Source: Paraburkholderia sp. Ac-20340 (GTDB lineage Bacteria; Pseudomonadota; Gammaproteobacteria; Burkholderiales; Burkholderiaceae). From it: a DNA stretch of 64,000 nucleotides. Under the pieces are notes generated by a model. It did not search any database and was not told the origin of the DNA. It saw nothing but the letters and a program-made list of their open reading frames with translations. Of the stretch, positions 1-9,240 are shown one piece after another (position 1 is the stretch's first letter; each line of letters opens with the position of its first letter). Made by a program: the position numbers and the translations under genes. The DNA lies in the NCBI RefSeq assembly GCF_017104965.1, contig NZ_JAAGPR010000010.1, forward strand, positions 160,498 to 224,497, read 5' to 3'.

Positions 1-2
1 GT

Positions 3-2633
3 CTGGTCGGCGCAACGATTCTGGTCGAATGGCTCGCCCAGGAAGGCAGCGATATACGTCGTCCGGTTCACGGTCACATTACCGCGGCGGAGCTTGCCGG
101 ATACAACGGCGGGCTGGCGCGCTACCGTCTGCAAGTCGAGCCGTGGCTCGCGCTATTGCGTCAGCGCGTCGATCACTACAGCTTCCAGAACGCGAGCGTG
201 ATCGATATCAGCGAGCAGATTTTCGGCTATTACGCTGCCGGCGCAGTGACTCCCGCCTGGCGATGGACGCTGGATCAGGCATCGCAATACCGCAAACGCA
301 GTTTGACGACGCAAGCGGGAGAGTCCGACTTCGACTTCCTGCATCGCCTGTGGGCCGAAGAAGGTCTGTTCTACTGGTTCGAGCATACCGGCGATACGAA
401 CGCGTCGAGCCTTGGCGCACATACGCTGGTATTGGCCGATTCGAATCGGCGCTTTACGCCAGATGAGCCGGAAATCATCGGCTATCACCAGGATAGCGAC
501 GGCGATCCCACCGGCAATATCCAGAATTTCATGACGGCGCGGCGCTGGCGTATCGGCCAGGTATCGCGCGCGTGTTGGGACCATCGCACGCTGTCTACCC
601 GGCCGGTGCAGGTGCGCACCGACGAAGTCGCGATGGCGGGCGAGGATCGCGACGTCGCGGGGCCGTACGCGTTTCATACTTCGGCGCTCGGCGAGCGCCG
701 CGCGTGGCAGCAACTCGACGCCCAGCGCGTTGCCGTGCAGCGCAGCGAGGGGCGGAGTACGCGTCTGACGCTGCGTGCGGGCCTGCGTTTCGCCATGCGC
801 GATCATCCTGTGCTGAAGGTGTCGGAAGCATTTGTCTGTCTGCGCGTGCAGCATGACGTGCGCGCCAACGTGGACGCCGACGTGCAGGCCGCGATCTTGC
901 AGACCGTCGGCCCGATCCCGCAGCCGACCGACCTCGAAACAAACGAATATGGTTTCGCCAACGCCCTGCATGCCGCGCCGGGCAGCGCAGCTCAGCATAC
1001 GGCGCCGGTTGCCGGCAACGACGCCGTGTATCGCAATGCGTTTCTAGCGCTGCCGGTCGATCAGAACTACCGGCCGTTGCTCGAGAACGGCCATGGCGCC
1101 CGCTCGCATGCGACGGCTGCGGTTCAGGGGGCGCAGAGCACGATTGTCGTCGGCGCGGGGGATCCGCTTCATACCGACCGCGATCATCGTGTGCGCATCC
1201 AGCACCATGCGCAGCGTGGGCAGAACGCCGCAAGCCGCGAGGAGCATCCCCACGCAGCCAACGCGCCAGCCGACAGCAACGCGGGCACGTGGACGCGCGT
1301 CATGACTCCGGTAGGCGGCGATAATTGGGGCGGTGTGAGTCCGCCGCGCGTCGGTCAGGAGGTCTGGACCGAATGGCTGGAAGGCCAGCCGGACCGTCCG
1401 GTCGTGGTGGGTTCGCTCTACAACGGTCAGGGCAATGCCGATGCCCAGCACAATGCCCAGACCGGCGGCCCAGCTAACAGCACGGGCAATGCGATCGCCT
1501 GGTTTGAGGGCAACGACCACGCTGCTGCGCTCACCGGCATCAAGACGCAGGACCTGGGCCTGAGCCAACAGGGCACCGGCGGCTATCGGCAGTTGCTCGT
1601 CGACGATAGCGCGGGCGAGGCCAGCGCGCGTCTTTATACGACCGATCACAGCAGCGGGCTGACGCTTGGTCATATCAAGCAGATCGAGGACAACGTACGT
1701 CAGGCCGACCGGGGCTACGGCGTGGAGCTGGCGACCAACGCGTCGGCTGCGCTGCGCGGCGGCTCAGGCATGCTGATCAGTGCGGCGCACGGCGTGAGCC
1801 AGATGGATGCGAGTGCCGCAAACCAGGTGCTGACACAGAACCGTCAGCTACTCGACGGTCTCGCGGACGCGGCGCGCAAGCAGGGAGCGGAGCCTGTAGC
1901 GGCTGCAGCAAGCTCGGGCACGGACGCGGATGGGGCGGGCGGCGCTTCATCGGCACAACTGGCCGCGATCGTCGGTTTGCAGAAGAGCGAAACGGACTTG
2001 AGCGCGCAACGTGACGGCCGTGCGTCTGCGGAGAGCGGCGGCGGTGGTAGTGCGACCGCGTGGACCCGTCCGCACGTCGTTGCGCACGGGGCGGACGGCA
2101 TCGCGGCGGTGACGCCAAAGAGCCAGGTCTGGGTGTCGGGCAAAGAGACCGTGTTGAGCGCGGGCCTCGATCTCCAGTGGACCGTCAAAGGCAAGACGAG
2201 CATGACGTCGGCGCATGGCATTGCGCTTTATACGCAGGGCGCGGCAGCGAGCGAGCGTCCCGTCTCCGGGCAAGGCATTGCGCTACACGCCGCAACCGGT
2301 CCGGTGAGCTTGCAGGCGCAGAACGCCGGCGCGCTCGGTGTCGCCGCGCAACGCACGCTTACGCTGTCGAGCAGCCAGAGCGCCGCGAATCTGCAAGCGC
2401 CGAAGCGCGTGCTACTGAATGCCGCGAAGGCCTATCTGAAGATGGAGGGCGGCAATATCGAAGTCGGTGCGCCGGGAAAAGTGGAGTTCAAATCGGCGCG
2501 GCGCGAATTGACCGGACCACAAGGCGCGAGCATCCAGTCTTCGCTGGCAGGCAACAGTGCGAAGGATTGCCAACTGAAATTGTCGGCGGCTAGCGCGAGC
2601 CATGACAGTATCGTCATGCTGCCGGTGGTCTGA
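3..2633 (+). CDS. vgrG: Type VI secretion tip protein VgrG (5' truncated by window edge)
   Basis: VgrG trimers form the spike on the Hcp tube of the type VI secretion system and carry effectors into target cells. The reading frame is open from base 3, before the first ATG at 156, so the N-terminus lies outside the window. The visible part starts in the gp27-like hub region ('RPVHGHITAAEL', 'ARYRLQVEPWLALL'). It continues through the OB-fold/gp5 needle base ('GTWTRVMTPVGGDNWG', 'RPVVVGSLYNGQGNADAQ') and ends in a DUF2345-type C-terminal extension with alternating Gly/Ala/Ser-rich beta-helix repeats. The stop is two bases before the DUF4123 adaptor start, so the genes are probably translated together. 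The long C-terminal extension suggests it delivers the downstream effector. Family assignment is secure; the specific cargo is inferred from neighbours. Confidence 0.95.
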   Translation: MVGATILVEWLAQEGSDIRRPVHGHITAAELAGYNGGLARYRLQVEPWLALLRQRVDHYSFQNASVIDISEQIFGYYAAGAVTPAWRWTLDQASQYRKRSLTTQAGESDFDFLHRLWAEEGLFYWFEHTGDTNASSLGAHTLVLADSNRRFTPDEPEIIGYHQDSDGDPTGNIQNFMTARRWRIGQVSRACWDHRTLSTRPVQVRTDEVAMAGEDRDVAGPYAFHTSALGERRAWQQLDAQRVAVQRSEGRSTRLTLRAGLRFAMRDHPVLKVSEAFVCLRVQHDVRANVDADVQAAILQTVGPIPQPTDLETNEYGFANALHAAPGSAAQHTAPVAGNDAVYRNAFLALPVDQNYRPLLENGHGARSHATAAVQGAQSTIVVGAGDPLHTDRDHRVRIQHHAQRGQNAASREEHPHAANAPADSNAGTWTRVMTPVGGDNWGGVSPPRVGQEVWTEWLEGQPDRPVVVGSLYNGQGNADAQHNAQTGGPANSTGNAIAWFEGNDHAAALTGIKTQDLGLSQQGTGGYRQLLVDDSAGEASARLYTTDHSSGLTLGHIKQIEDNVRQADRGYGVELATNASAALRGGSGMLISAAHGVSQMDASAANQVLTQNRQLLDGLADAARKQGAEPVAAAASSGTDADGAGGASSAQLAAIVGLQKSETDLSAQRDGRASAESGGGGSATAWTRPHVVAHGADGIAAVTPKSQVWVSGKETVLSAGLDLQWTVKGKTSMTSAHGIALYTQGAAASERPVSGQGIALHAATGPVSLQAQNAGALGVAAQRTLTLSSSQSAANLQAPKRVLLNAAKAYLKMEGGNIEVGAPGKVEFKSARRELTGPQGASIQSSLAGNSAKDCQLKLSAASASHDSIVMLPVV

Positions 2634-2635
2634 CG

Positions 2636-3541
2636 ATGGAGCGCATCGACATCGCCGCGCTCGAGCTCGATACACGCCATTTCCTGCTGCTCGATCCATT
2701 GCAGATCGACAGCGAGGCAGCGCTATCCTGGCAAAACCTACCATTGCGCGCGTTGGCTCCGCCCGGCTTCGAGGCACAAGCGCAACAACTACCGTGGCTG
2801 CTCGCCTGGCAGGATCTGGACGCAGAACAACGCGCGTTGGCGATGTGTCTGCTGACTGACCCAGACGAGATCAGCGCCGCGCCCATGTGCGTTGCCTTGT
2901 TGCGGGCAAGCGGCGAGGCCGCGTTTGTGCGTCGCCATTTGCGCCAATTGCTGGTGCCGCATTTCCCGGGCGGCGGCCGCGGTGTCTTTCGCTTCTACGA
3001 TCCGGTTGTGTTCGTGCATCTGGGCTGGATGCTTGACGACAACGAACGCACGGTGCTCTTCGGTCCGATTTCCAGCTGGAGTTTCCCGTGGCATGGCGAG
3101 TGGTTCGAGCAGACCACGCCGTCGCCCGGATCCCGCCATGTGCTGTTCGCACCCGGCGCAGCGGCGTGGCAGCGGATCGGACGCATCGGCGCGCTTTATG
3201 CCGTGCTCGAAACCGATTCTTCATGGCGCGCAGAACCCATGCGCTATGGCCCACAGGTCGAAGCGTGGCTGATCAAGGCGCAAACGCACGGTCTCGACGA
3301 GCGCGACGATGTCGTCGCGTTTGCCCGGCACGGGCTGCTGAAACACGCTCGCTTCGATACACATCCGAAGGTGATGGACACACTGCAGCAATGCGCGGGG
3401 CACCCCACGCGTTATCGGCGTCTCACGTCGCTCTGGAGCGATGCTGACTGGCAGACCATCGCGCAGGAACTCAACCGATCCATGGACGCACAGCAGGCAT
3501 CGCCCGGCAACACCGACTATTGGAAGCAAGGAGCCAACTGA
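2636..3541 (+). CDS. DUF4123 type VI effector adaptor (Tap/TEC-like)
   Basis: This 301-residue protein has the DUF4123 pattern: an N-terminal segment 'FLLLDPLQIDSEAAL', a central 'LRQLLVPHFPGGGRGVFRFYDP' block (here residues 100-125) and 'FGPISSWSF'. DUF4123 proteins are cytosolic chaperones that load a cognate effector onto the C-terminal extension of VgrG. They are almost always encoded between vgrG and the effector gene, as here. The start follows the VgrG stop by two bases. Its stop codon overlaps the next start (TGATG at 3539-3543), so translation of the effector is probably coupled. About 40 residues at the C-terminus are charged and look disordered. Direct sequence evidence plus gene order make the role likely. 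Confidence 0.88.
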   Translation: MERIDIAALELDTRHFLLLDPLQIDSEAALSWQNLPLRALAPPGFEAQAQQLPWLLAWQDLDAEQRALAMCLLTDPDEISAAPMCVALLRASGEAAFVRRHLRQLLVPHFPGGGRGVFRFYDPVVFVHLGWMLDDNERTVLFGPISSWSFPWHGEWFEQTTPSPGSRHVLFAPGAAAWQRIGRIGALYAVLETDSSWRAEPMRYGPQVEAWLIKAQTHGLDERDDVVAFARHGLLKHARFDTHPKVMDTLQQCAGHPTRYRRLTSLWSDADWQTIAQELNRSMDAQQASPGNTDYWKQGAN

Positions 3542-6219
3542 TGGCGACCCCGTGTCCCTTCTGCGAGAAAAAAGGCTTGCCGATCCTACCGATACGTTAC
3601 GGCATCGCTCCGACAAAGACGTTTGGGGACTATCAGGTCACGCATGAGCCGCCCGACGCGACCCGGTTGCTGGGCGCGGCCGAAGTGCCGTTGAATGTCC
3701 CCGACACGGTTTACACCGGGCGGGTTCTGCGCGCCGGATACCTGTATGTGTTTTACGAGAGCCATCAACATTGGGAGGCCTACGCGGTCGACGCCACGGG
3801 CTGCCTGTCGATTTTGCCGCTCGTCGACGACACGCCGCCGGGCGGCAACCGTTTTCATGAAGACTGCAAGCGTAACGCCAGCAAACTCGCGAATGCGTCG
3901 GTCGTCACCATCCAGGATCCGGCGACGGCGGGCAAGGTCTGGTTCGGCTTCTCCGATGCGTGGTGGACCAAGGCCATTCGCGACCGCAATGCAGGATTGT
4001 CCGCGAAGGAGCGGGCGAAATTCATGCGCGTGATCGATATCGAGGCCTGGTACAGCCAGGGAAAGCCGGGCGCGCCGATGCCTGAGCACGCATTCCAGAT
4101 CTATCAGGTGGACATGATCGTCGCGGAATACGCGATGTCGCTGGTGGACGAGGTTAGCGCACTGGGCTGGAGTCCCTTCTTTTTCAAGGACATCATCTCG
4201 GCGGCAAATCTGAAAACGCAGTGCGACGCGCTGGCGCCTGCGAAAGGACTGGTGCTGGCCTTGCAGGATCCAGCGGGTCTCGCGCAGGAAATACCGCCGT
4301 ATATAAATGCGCGCTGGGCGGACTTCTCGAAGCCGTGGCAGAGGCAAATCGATCTGGACAGCAATCTGACCAACTTGCAGATCGCCGTAGAGCGCCAGGC
4401 CGAGACGAATCTGTATGACGATCGGGCAAAGCAATCGCGCGATAACTACCGGCAACTGCTCAATAGCGGCGGCTCCGCATACATGCTTGAAAGCTACCGG
4501 AAGCAGATGCAGCCGCTGCTCGACAATGCGCAACGCGTCACGCTTACCGCCGAAGAGCTCGAACATGCGCGAAACGATGCCTGGGGCAAATACGACAAAT
4601 TGATCGACCCAGGCAAGCGCAACGGATATTTAACTGGCTATACGAGGGAGGCCGACGCCTATGACAAGAAGTTCATGCGTCCCCTGGCGGAGGCTCACGC
4701 CGGCTGGATGCAAAGCGCTGGCTTGAGCAACGTATTCGAGTATCACTTCGATGCCAACGACATTAATACGGGAGTCGGATTTACCGCTTTGTTCGGTGCG
4801 TGCGTGTTGGGGACGGGCAGTTACGCGCCGTGTCTGACGCTTTACGACAGGTGGCTGCGCGACGGCATTTCGGCACATAACCTCCTATGGAGATCGAGTT
4901 TCTTCAATTCCCCCGACCTGAAATCTCTCGCAGCGCAAGTGAGCGGCGGCTCAACAAAGAGCGAGGGAAAAGACGATGGCCCAGCAAACGATCTGCCGAA
5001 TCCGGGCAAGTGGGCAAAGCTGTTTTCGCTCTACAAGAGCGTGATCAGCAAACTCAAGCTTGCCGGCGAAAATGCCTTCAAAACGATCGACAGCAAAAGC
5101 GCAATGCCGGAAATTCTCATGGAGTTGGGGCCGAGCATGGTGCGCGTGATCCGGGATCGCGGGCAGGCCGGCGACGATCTGCAGGTTTTGCTGGGCATGC
5201 ATGCAGGTATGCCGGTGCAGCGCTTGCAGGTAGTCGGGACACGGTATGACGTGTATCGCGCGATGTATGACGCTTTGGAATCGCTCCAGCCAGCTGCGGG
5301 CGGACTGGACAAGGCCGACCGAGCTGTCGCGGCACAGGCGCGTATGGCCATTCTCGAAGCCGAGGCAAAGAAGGCGGGAATCAGTCTGGATGAGAAGGTG
5401 CGATCATGGAGTCTGCTGCTGGATTCCAGTAAAGCGGATCCTGATGCGCTATATCGCCTGAGCTCCGATACGCAAGGCGGGATTGCCGCGAGCCGGATAT
5501 TGTCATTGGGGAAAACAACAGGACCGCAAGTCGTCACCACGATTCCGGTGGAGAGCTATATGGGACGCGTGATGCAATATGCGCGATCGCCCGGCATGCT
5601 TTCATCGGTGTCGCTGGTGTTTTCGACGCTGGGTTGGGCGAACGCGCAGGATGCGGAAATCAAGGCGCTTAAAAGCGAGGCGGGCCGGGTGGCCTGGGCG
5701 TTTCGCGCCGCGACGACCGGGTTGATTGGCGCGGCGCTGGATCTGGCCAGTACAGGCATCAAATCGGCTGGCGTCAGAAAGTTGCCGTTGCTCGGGCCAA
5801 TCGCCAAGGCGCTGGGCGGCGCTTCTCTGCGTTATATAAAGCTCGGCGGTGCGGGCGCAGGTGCGGTGGGGATGTGGATCGCGGTGGGCGCGGATGTGGT
5901 GAATGTGACTGAAGCGTGGCATCAACGTGAAGGCGGAATGTTCCTGCTTTATTTTTCACGCATGTCGGGAGAAGCATATCTGGCTTTTGGCCTCACTCGC
6001 ACACTGTTTATCGCGATTGTAAGCGGGGCGGAGGTCGAGGCATTGGGGCCACCCGCATGGATCGTTACAGCGATAGTTCTGATATTGAGTGTGGTGATCG
6101 ATATTTTTAAAGATCCACCTACCTTGACATGGACCCGGAATTGTCTTTGGGGGCCTGACAATAGCTACCAGGACGGAAGTGAAGAACAGCGGGACTTTGA
6201 AAAAGCCATGCCGAGGTAA
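3541..6219 (+). CDS. Type VI secretion effector, BTH_I2691/VasX-like membrane-active toxin
   Basis: The protein has 892 residues. It opens with 'MATPCPFCEKKGLPILPIRY', the Cys-x-x-Cys leader and 'GLPILPVRY' motif typical of the BTH_I2691 family of type VI effectors. A VasX-like N-terminal module follows ('YTGRVLRAGYLYVFYE', 'WEAYAVDATGCL', 'VWFGFSDAWWT'). The last 200 residues hold several hydrophobic segments: about 690-705, 720-745, 790-815 and a long one near 840-885. This fits the pore-forming or membrane-depolarising toxins of this class. I chose ATG 3541 because AAGGAG precedes it and it overlaps the adaptor stop; an in-frame ATG 21 bases upstream lacks these features. The adjacent membrane protein at 6225 would be the immunity candidate. 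Family recognition is strong; pore formation is inferred from the family and the hydrophobic tail. Confidence 0.85.
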   Translation: MATPCPFCEKKGLPILPIRYGIAPTKTFGDYQVTHEPPDATRLLGAAEVPLNVPDTVYTGRVLRAGYLYVFYESHQHWEAYAVDATGCLSILPLVDDTPPGGNRFHEDCKRNASKLANASVVTIQDPATAGKVWFGFSDAWWTKAIRDRNAGLSAKERAKFMRVIDIEAWYSQGKPGAPMPEHAFQIYQVDMIVAEYAMSLVDEVSALGWSPFFFKDIISAANLKTQCDALAPAKGLVLALQDPAGLAQEIPPYINARWADFSKPWQRQIDLDSNLTNLQIAVERQAETNLYDDRAKQSRDNYRQLLNSGGSAYMLESYRKQMQPLLDNAQRVTLTAEELEHARNDAWGKYDKLIDPGKRNGYLTGYTREADAYDKKFMRPLAEAHAGWMQSAGLSNVFEYHFDANDINTGVGFTALFGACVLGTGSYAPCLTLYDRWLRDGISAHNLLWRSSFFNSPDLKSLAAQVSGGSTKSEGKDDGPANDLPNPGKWAKLFSLYKSVISKLKLAGENAFKTIDSKSAMPEILMELGPSMVRVIRDRGQAGDDLQVLLGMHAGMPVQRLQVVGTRYDVYRAMYDALESLQPAAGGLDKADRAVAAQARMAILEAEAKKAGISLDEKVRSWSLLLDSSKADPDALYRLSSDTQGGIAASRILSLGKTTGPQVVTTIPVESYMGRVMQYARSPGMLSSVSLVFSTLGWANAQDAEIKALKSEAGRVAWAFRAATTGLIGAALDLASTGIKSAGVRKLPLLGPIAKALGGASLRYIKLGGAGAGAVGMWIAVGADVVNVTEAWHQREGGMFLLYFSRMSGEAYLAFGLTRTLFIAIVSGAEVEALGPPAWIVTAIVLILSVVIDIFKDPPTLTWTRNCLWGPDNSYQDGSEEQRDFEKAMPR

Positions 6220-6224
6220 CGAAG

Positions 6225-7319
6225 ATGAGTGACGATTCGTCGATCAAGACATACTGGGGGCAGTTGTTCAACAAGCGCTATTGGCGCGAAGTGGAATTTG
6301 GTTTGCCGCCTAAGGATCCATGGACGCCGACTTCCGAAATGCTCGCGTATCAGTTCAATACTGAAATACCAGCGAAAATTGCCGGAGAACCATCGTCGCA
6401 AAACATGGCTGTATTGCAGAACGCGGCTTACCTGGAAGTGGCAGACGGTCGCTATGCACGTCGCGGATTTGGTGGAATGATGTTTTCGTTCCTCTTGATT
6501 CCGCTTTTATTTGCAGATGGGTTGGCATTGCTGGCTGTTTTGAGCAACAGATTTAATTCCGTAATTTTCTCGCTGTTTATGATCGTGTTTCTTGTCGTTA
6601 TCAGCATTCCATTGCTGTTTATGATTGGCTATCAATGGAAACAGGAAATGTGGGGTTACACCTATAAGCCAATCAGACTGGTCAGATCCACACGCAAAGT
6701 TTATGTTTTCCAACACAACGGCCCAGGTGGCGTATGGTCGCTGGACTGGGACAAGCTGGTTTTCTGTGTGAAAAAAGGCGGCTTGTTATGGGGCATACTG
6801 GGTTATCTTCCTGACGCGAACGGACAGGTCACACACGCATTTTATCTAGGCGCACACCTACCAGCCGGGTCGAATGGCGTCGGACCGGATGAGCCTGTGC
6901 TCGCACATTGGGAATACTTCCGCCGATACATGGAAGAGGGATCAGCAAGCGTGCCGACACCGGAAATGCTTCTCCCGATCAATCATCGCCGGGAGCCATT
7001 CCTTTACGGGGTTCAGCGTTTGTGGGGGATGTTCGGGCCTTTGTCTGTCGTGTTTCTGCCGGTCACCACACTGGCGGGCGTGTTCCGCTGGATCGCAATG
7101 CGATTGAGCCGTCTGCCAAGCTGGCCCGCCGAAGTCGAAGCCGAATGCTGCGTAGCACCCGACGATGCCATGCCACAACCGGTTCCGACGCGAGCAGCAG
7201 CGACCAATGGTGCTTACGTCGGTATGTGCACCGTCCTGATACTGGCGCTGGACATAGTATTGCTGTGGTGGTTGCTTACGCGCGTGTTTGGCATCGAACG
7301 CCTATTCACGGGTGGTTAA
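6225..7319 (+). CDS. Multi-pass membrane protein, DUF6708-like; probable immunity or accessory protein of the type VI effector
   Basis: The gene starts five bases after the effector stop and encodes 364 residues. Two closely spaced transmembrane helices lie near residues 85-105 and 110-132. A soluble beta-rich region follows ('WGYTYKPIRLVRSTRKVYVF', 'PGGVWSLDWDKLVFCV', 'LAHWEYFRRYMEEG'), then more hydrophobic segments near 260-290 and 335-355. The 'HWEYFRRYMEEG' and 'DWDKLVF' signatures resemble the DUF6708 proteins found next to BTH_I2691-type effectors. A membrane protein encoded directly behind a membrane-active toxin is the normal arrangement for a cognate immunity protein in the inner membrane. 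That function is inferred from context; a role in effector delivery is the alternative. Confidence 0.7.
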   Translation: MSDDSSIKTYWGQLFNKRYWREVEFGLPPKDPWTPTSEMLAYQFNTEIPAKIAGEPSSQNMAVLQNAAYLEVADGRYARRGFGGMMFSFLLIPLLFADGLALLAVLSNRFNSVIFSLFMIVFLVVISIPLLFMIGYQWKQEMWGYTYKPIRLVRSTRKVYVFQHNGPGGVWSLDWDKLVFCVKKGGLLWGILGYLPDANGQVTHAFYLGAHLPAGSNGVGPDEPVLAHWEYFRRYMEEGSASVPTPEMLLPINHRREPFLYGVQRLWGMFGPLSVVFLPVTTLAGVFRWIAMRLSRLPSWPAEVEAECCVAPDDAMPQPVPTRAAATNGAYVGMCTVLILALDIVLLWWLLTRVFGIERLFTGG

Positions 7320-7372
7320 ACATTTGAGCGAGGCGATTGCCCACGATCGTGATGAGCGAAAACACGGGGCAT

Positions 7373-7762
7373 TTACCATGCGATAACCCGCCTGCGCCCG
7401 CCATGCGACCGAACCTCCGGCATTGACTGAATCTGGGGAGCGCTAACGGTGTAGGTCGCGGCCACCCCGCCAATTATCGACATCAACTGGCCCATGCTGA
7501 CGGCATCGGTAGAATTGACGCCGTCAGCTACGTTGGTAATGCGTCGCGTTTGAGACGCCGAGCCGACGGAAAACATAGACCGCTGGCCACCGTTGTTGCT
7601 GTTTGCGCCAATCGCAACGGACTTGATCCCGGGAACGCTCGCGCCTGTCCCAATCGCCAGACCGGAGCCTTGTGAGTTCGCACCCTGACCGATCGCGATG
7701 CCTGCGCCACCCGTGTAAGCGCCCTGGCCAATGATGGCGACGGTGCTTCGCCGACGTGCTCC
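7373..7762 (-). pseudogene. Trimeric autotransporter adhesin fragment (YadA-like head and neck)
   Basis: Read on the minus strand, the open frame carries head repeats of the YadA/Hep_Hag type ('GGAGIAIGQGANSQGSG', 'AIGTGAS', 'SVAIGANSNNGG'). It then has the conserved neck motif 'RRITNVADGVNSTDAVSMGQL'-like block near residues 60-85. After that the sequence leaves the family and stops at 7373 without a stalk or a C-terminal beta-barrel anchor. The frame has no credible start: it is bounded upstream by a TGA at 7763-7765. A functional adhesin of this class is several hundred to thousands of residues long, so this is the relic of a larger gene left after rearrangement. It sits directly behind the type VI module, where accessory DNA begins. 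Confidence 0.75.
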
Positions 7763-7900
7763 TCAAGATGGATCTCCGAAGCCGTGGCCGCTATCCCCGA
7801 AAGCAGCTAACCCGTTGCGCAGTTGCATGGCGCCGACATTGATTCATGTCAGTTTCTTTCTGCCGCGACGAGTGTGTTTTAATCATCGGTGCTGCCACGT

Positions 7901-8254
7901 TCACTCACGGAGTACCTTTCTCTTGAGTTGCGCGATCGGGGTAACGCACTCATCGAGGAAACCCGAGGGCTGAACAATGTTTTCGCTGGTCATTCGATAA
8001 AAGCCGCGACCGCCATCCTCTGGTTCGATGTTTCGCTCCTGGATCTGAAGGAGCGCGTACTGAAGTGGACCGAGCAGGTCATGGTCCAAGTCCTCTACCG
8101 GGTGCGTCATCGCATCGCCAAAGATCCATTCCGGACGTACCTCGAACTTTCTAAAAGGCTCCTTGCGCCAATGGATCAGGGCGTCGCGCATGGGCTGACA
8201 GGCTGTATCAGCTTGCTTGGGACAGAGCAATTGACTGCATGGCCTATATGCTGA
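7901..8254 (-). pseudogene. Unrecognised degraded coding fragment, possibly the tail of the adjacent NTPase remnant
   Basis: On the minus strand this frame encodes natural-looking protein text such as 'HWRKEPFRKFEVRPEWIFGD', 'HPVEDLDHDLLGPLQYALLQ' and 'DGGRGFYRMTSENIVQPS'. It has no ATG start and I do not recognise the family. It is in the same frame as the NTPase fragment at 8324-8503, separated by two in-frame TGA codons (8324-8326 and 8255-8257). The two could therefore be pieces of one decayed gene. The opposite strand also has an open frame here, so the coding strand is only moderately supported. Confidence 0.35.
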
Positions 8255-8323
8255 TCAACGGTTGCGTTCTCCAACCGGGACAAGTTCGGCTACGCCATGG
8301 TTCCGACCCAACCCATAGATCCA

Positions 8324-8503
8324 TCATTGAGTCCAAACCAACGGTTCCGCAGAACGCATTGCGATGACGCAGACGACGCGATTGCGATCGAGCAGGGGCT
8401 TCAGCTTATTCAGGAAGGCCTGCATGTGAGGGGCGGAGCATTCATTCAATCCGTCGCAAAGCAGCAATATCCTGTCCGGAGCGCTTCTGTGAAGTGGTAA
8501 TTT
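8324..8503 (-). pseudogene. NACHT/STAND-type NTPase fragment (Walker B region)
   Basis: The minus strand from 8503 to 8327 encodes 'DRILLLCDGLNECS' followed by 'LNKLKPLLDRNRVVCVIAMRS' (residues roughly 10-55 of the frame). Four hydrophobic residues, then D-G-L-N-E, then a helix and a second hydrophobic strand ending in R-S, is the Walker B to sensor 1 pattern of NACHT and related STAND NTPases. There is no start codon, no P-loop and no sensor domain in frame. The frame is closed by TAA at 8504-8506 and TGA at 8324-8326. It is a relic; NACHT proteins are often anti-phage sensors, but nothing here shows what this one did. Confidence 0.6.
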
Positions 8504-8865
8504 TTAATTCTTCGAGTTGTTATGTTTCTTTATCATGCCTATTCTCGCTCAGCGAACAACTTGCCTTTGTCAATTCATCGGTCGTAACGCAAGGAACGGT
8601 CGTTAAGTTGGATTACGGGGAGCGTCATCCTCAGATTTCATTTGTGACGAAAGCGGGCGAGCGCGTGGCGTTTCCGGGGAGCTTTGTGTCGGCGAAAGTC
8701 GGGGACAATGTTCGCGTTCGCTATAACCAGAATAATCCGCTGGTGTCGGCAGAAATCGACTCTTTTTATATCTTGTGGATAGAAATTATTATTTCCGCTG
8801 TATTTGCAATCGCCTTTCTTTGCGCGGGACTGACGGGTCAAGAATTCCGATCGAGGTATGAATAA
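8494..8865 (+). CDS. DUF3592-like membrane protein, probably damaged at the 5' end
   Basis: The frame encodes 123 residues. The core ('VVTQGTVVKLDYGERHPQIS', 'VGDNVRVRYNQNNP') is the small extracytoplasmic beta domain of DUF3592 proteins, followed by a C-terminal transmembrane helix near residues 92-115. DUF3592 proteins normally also have an N-terminal transmembrane helix. Here the N-terminal 25 residues are a poor match, and the only in-frame starts are GTG codons with no clear ribosome binding site. The 5' end may have been replaced by the junction with the neighbouring wreckage. Base composition is lower in GC than the flanking core genes, which fits an acquired segment. Function of the family is unknown. 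Confidence 0.5.
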   Translation: MVIFNSSSCYVSLSCLFSLSEQLAFVNSSVVTQGTVVKLDYGERHPQISFVTKAGERVAFPGSFVSAKVGDNVRVRYNQNNPLVSAEIDSFYILWIEIIISAVFAIAFLCAGLTGQEFRSRYE

Positions 8866-9240
8866 GCCATGATTTTTCTATCGCAAAACTCACTGTACCA
8901 AGTTAATCTCTGCTCCGTATGACGCAAAAAACTGATCCAACACACGCGCGACAGTTTCAGTGCGATATTGCGTAGCGCGCTTTCCTCGACGATTTGCAGA
9001 GTGCGCAGGGAACAATTGACATCTCATCTGGCTAATAATGTCAATGTGCCGGGTAGCGGCAATAGTGAAGACGGGCGTTGTCAATTGAAGCGTTACGCGA
9101 ATACCATAATCGCGAATTCAAGCGCAGTGAGGACAACCTCGTGCGTGCTTCCAAACGGAAACTCCCCGAGGGGGCCGAACATCAACTCGGCAGACCGGCA
9201 ACCCGAATGAAGACGAGTAGTGGAAAGAAGGGGTGATAAG
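8866..9240. other. Gene-poor stretch of the accessory patch
   Basis: No convincing gene was found between the DUF3592-like gene and the next plus-strand gene. Short open frames occur on both strands, but none has a ribosome binding site or a recognisable motif. GC is lower than in the core regions. The sequence could be remnant coding DNA (a minus-strand frame ends in 'VARVLDQFFASYGAEINLV'), but I cannot assign it. Confidence 0.3.
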
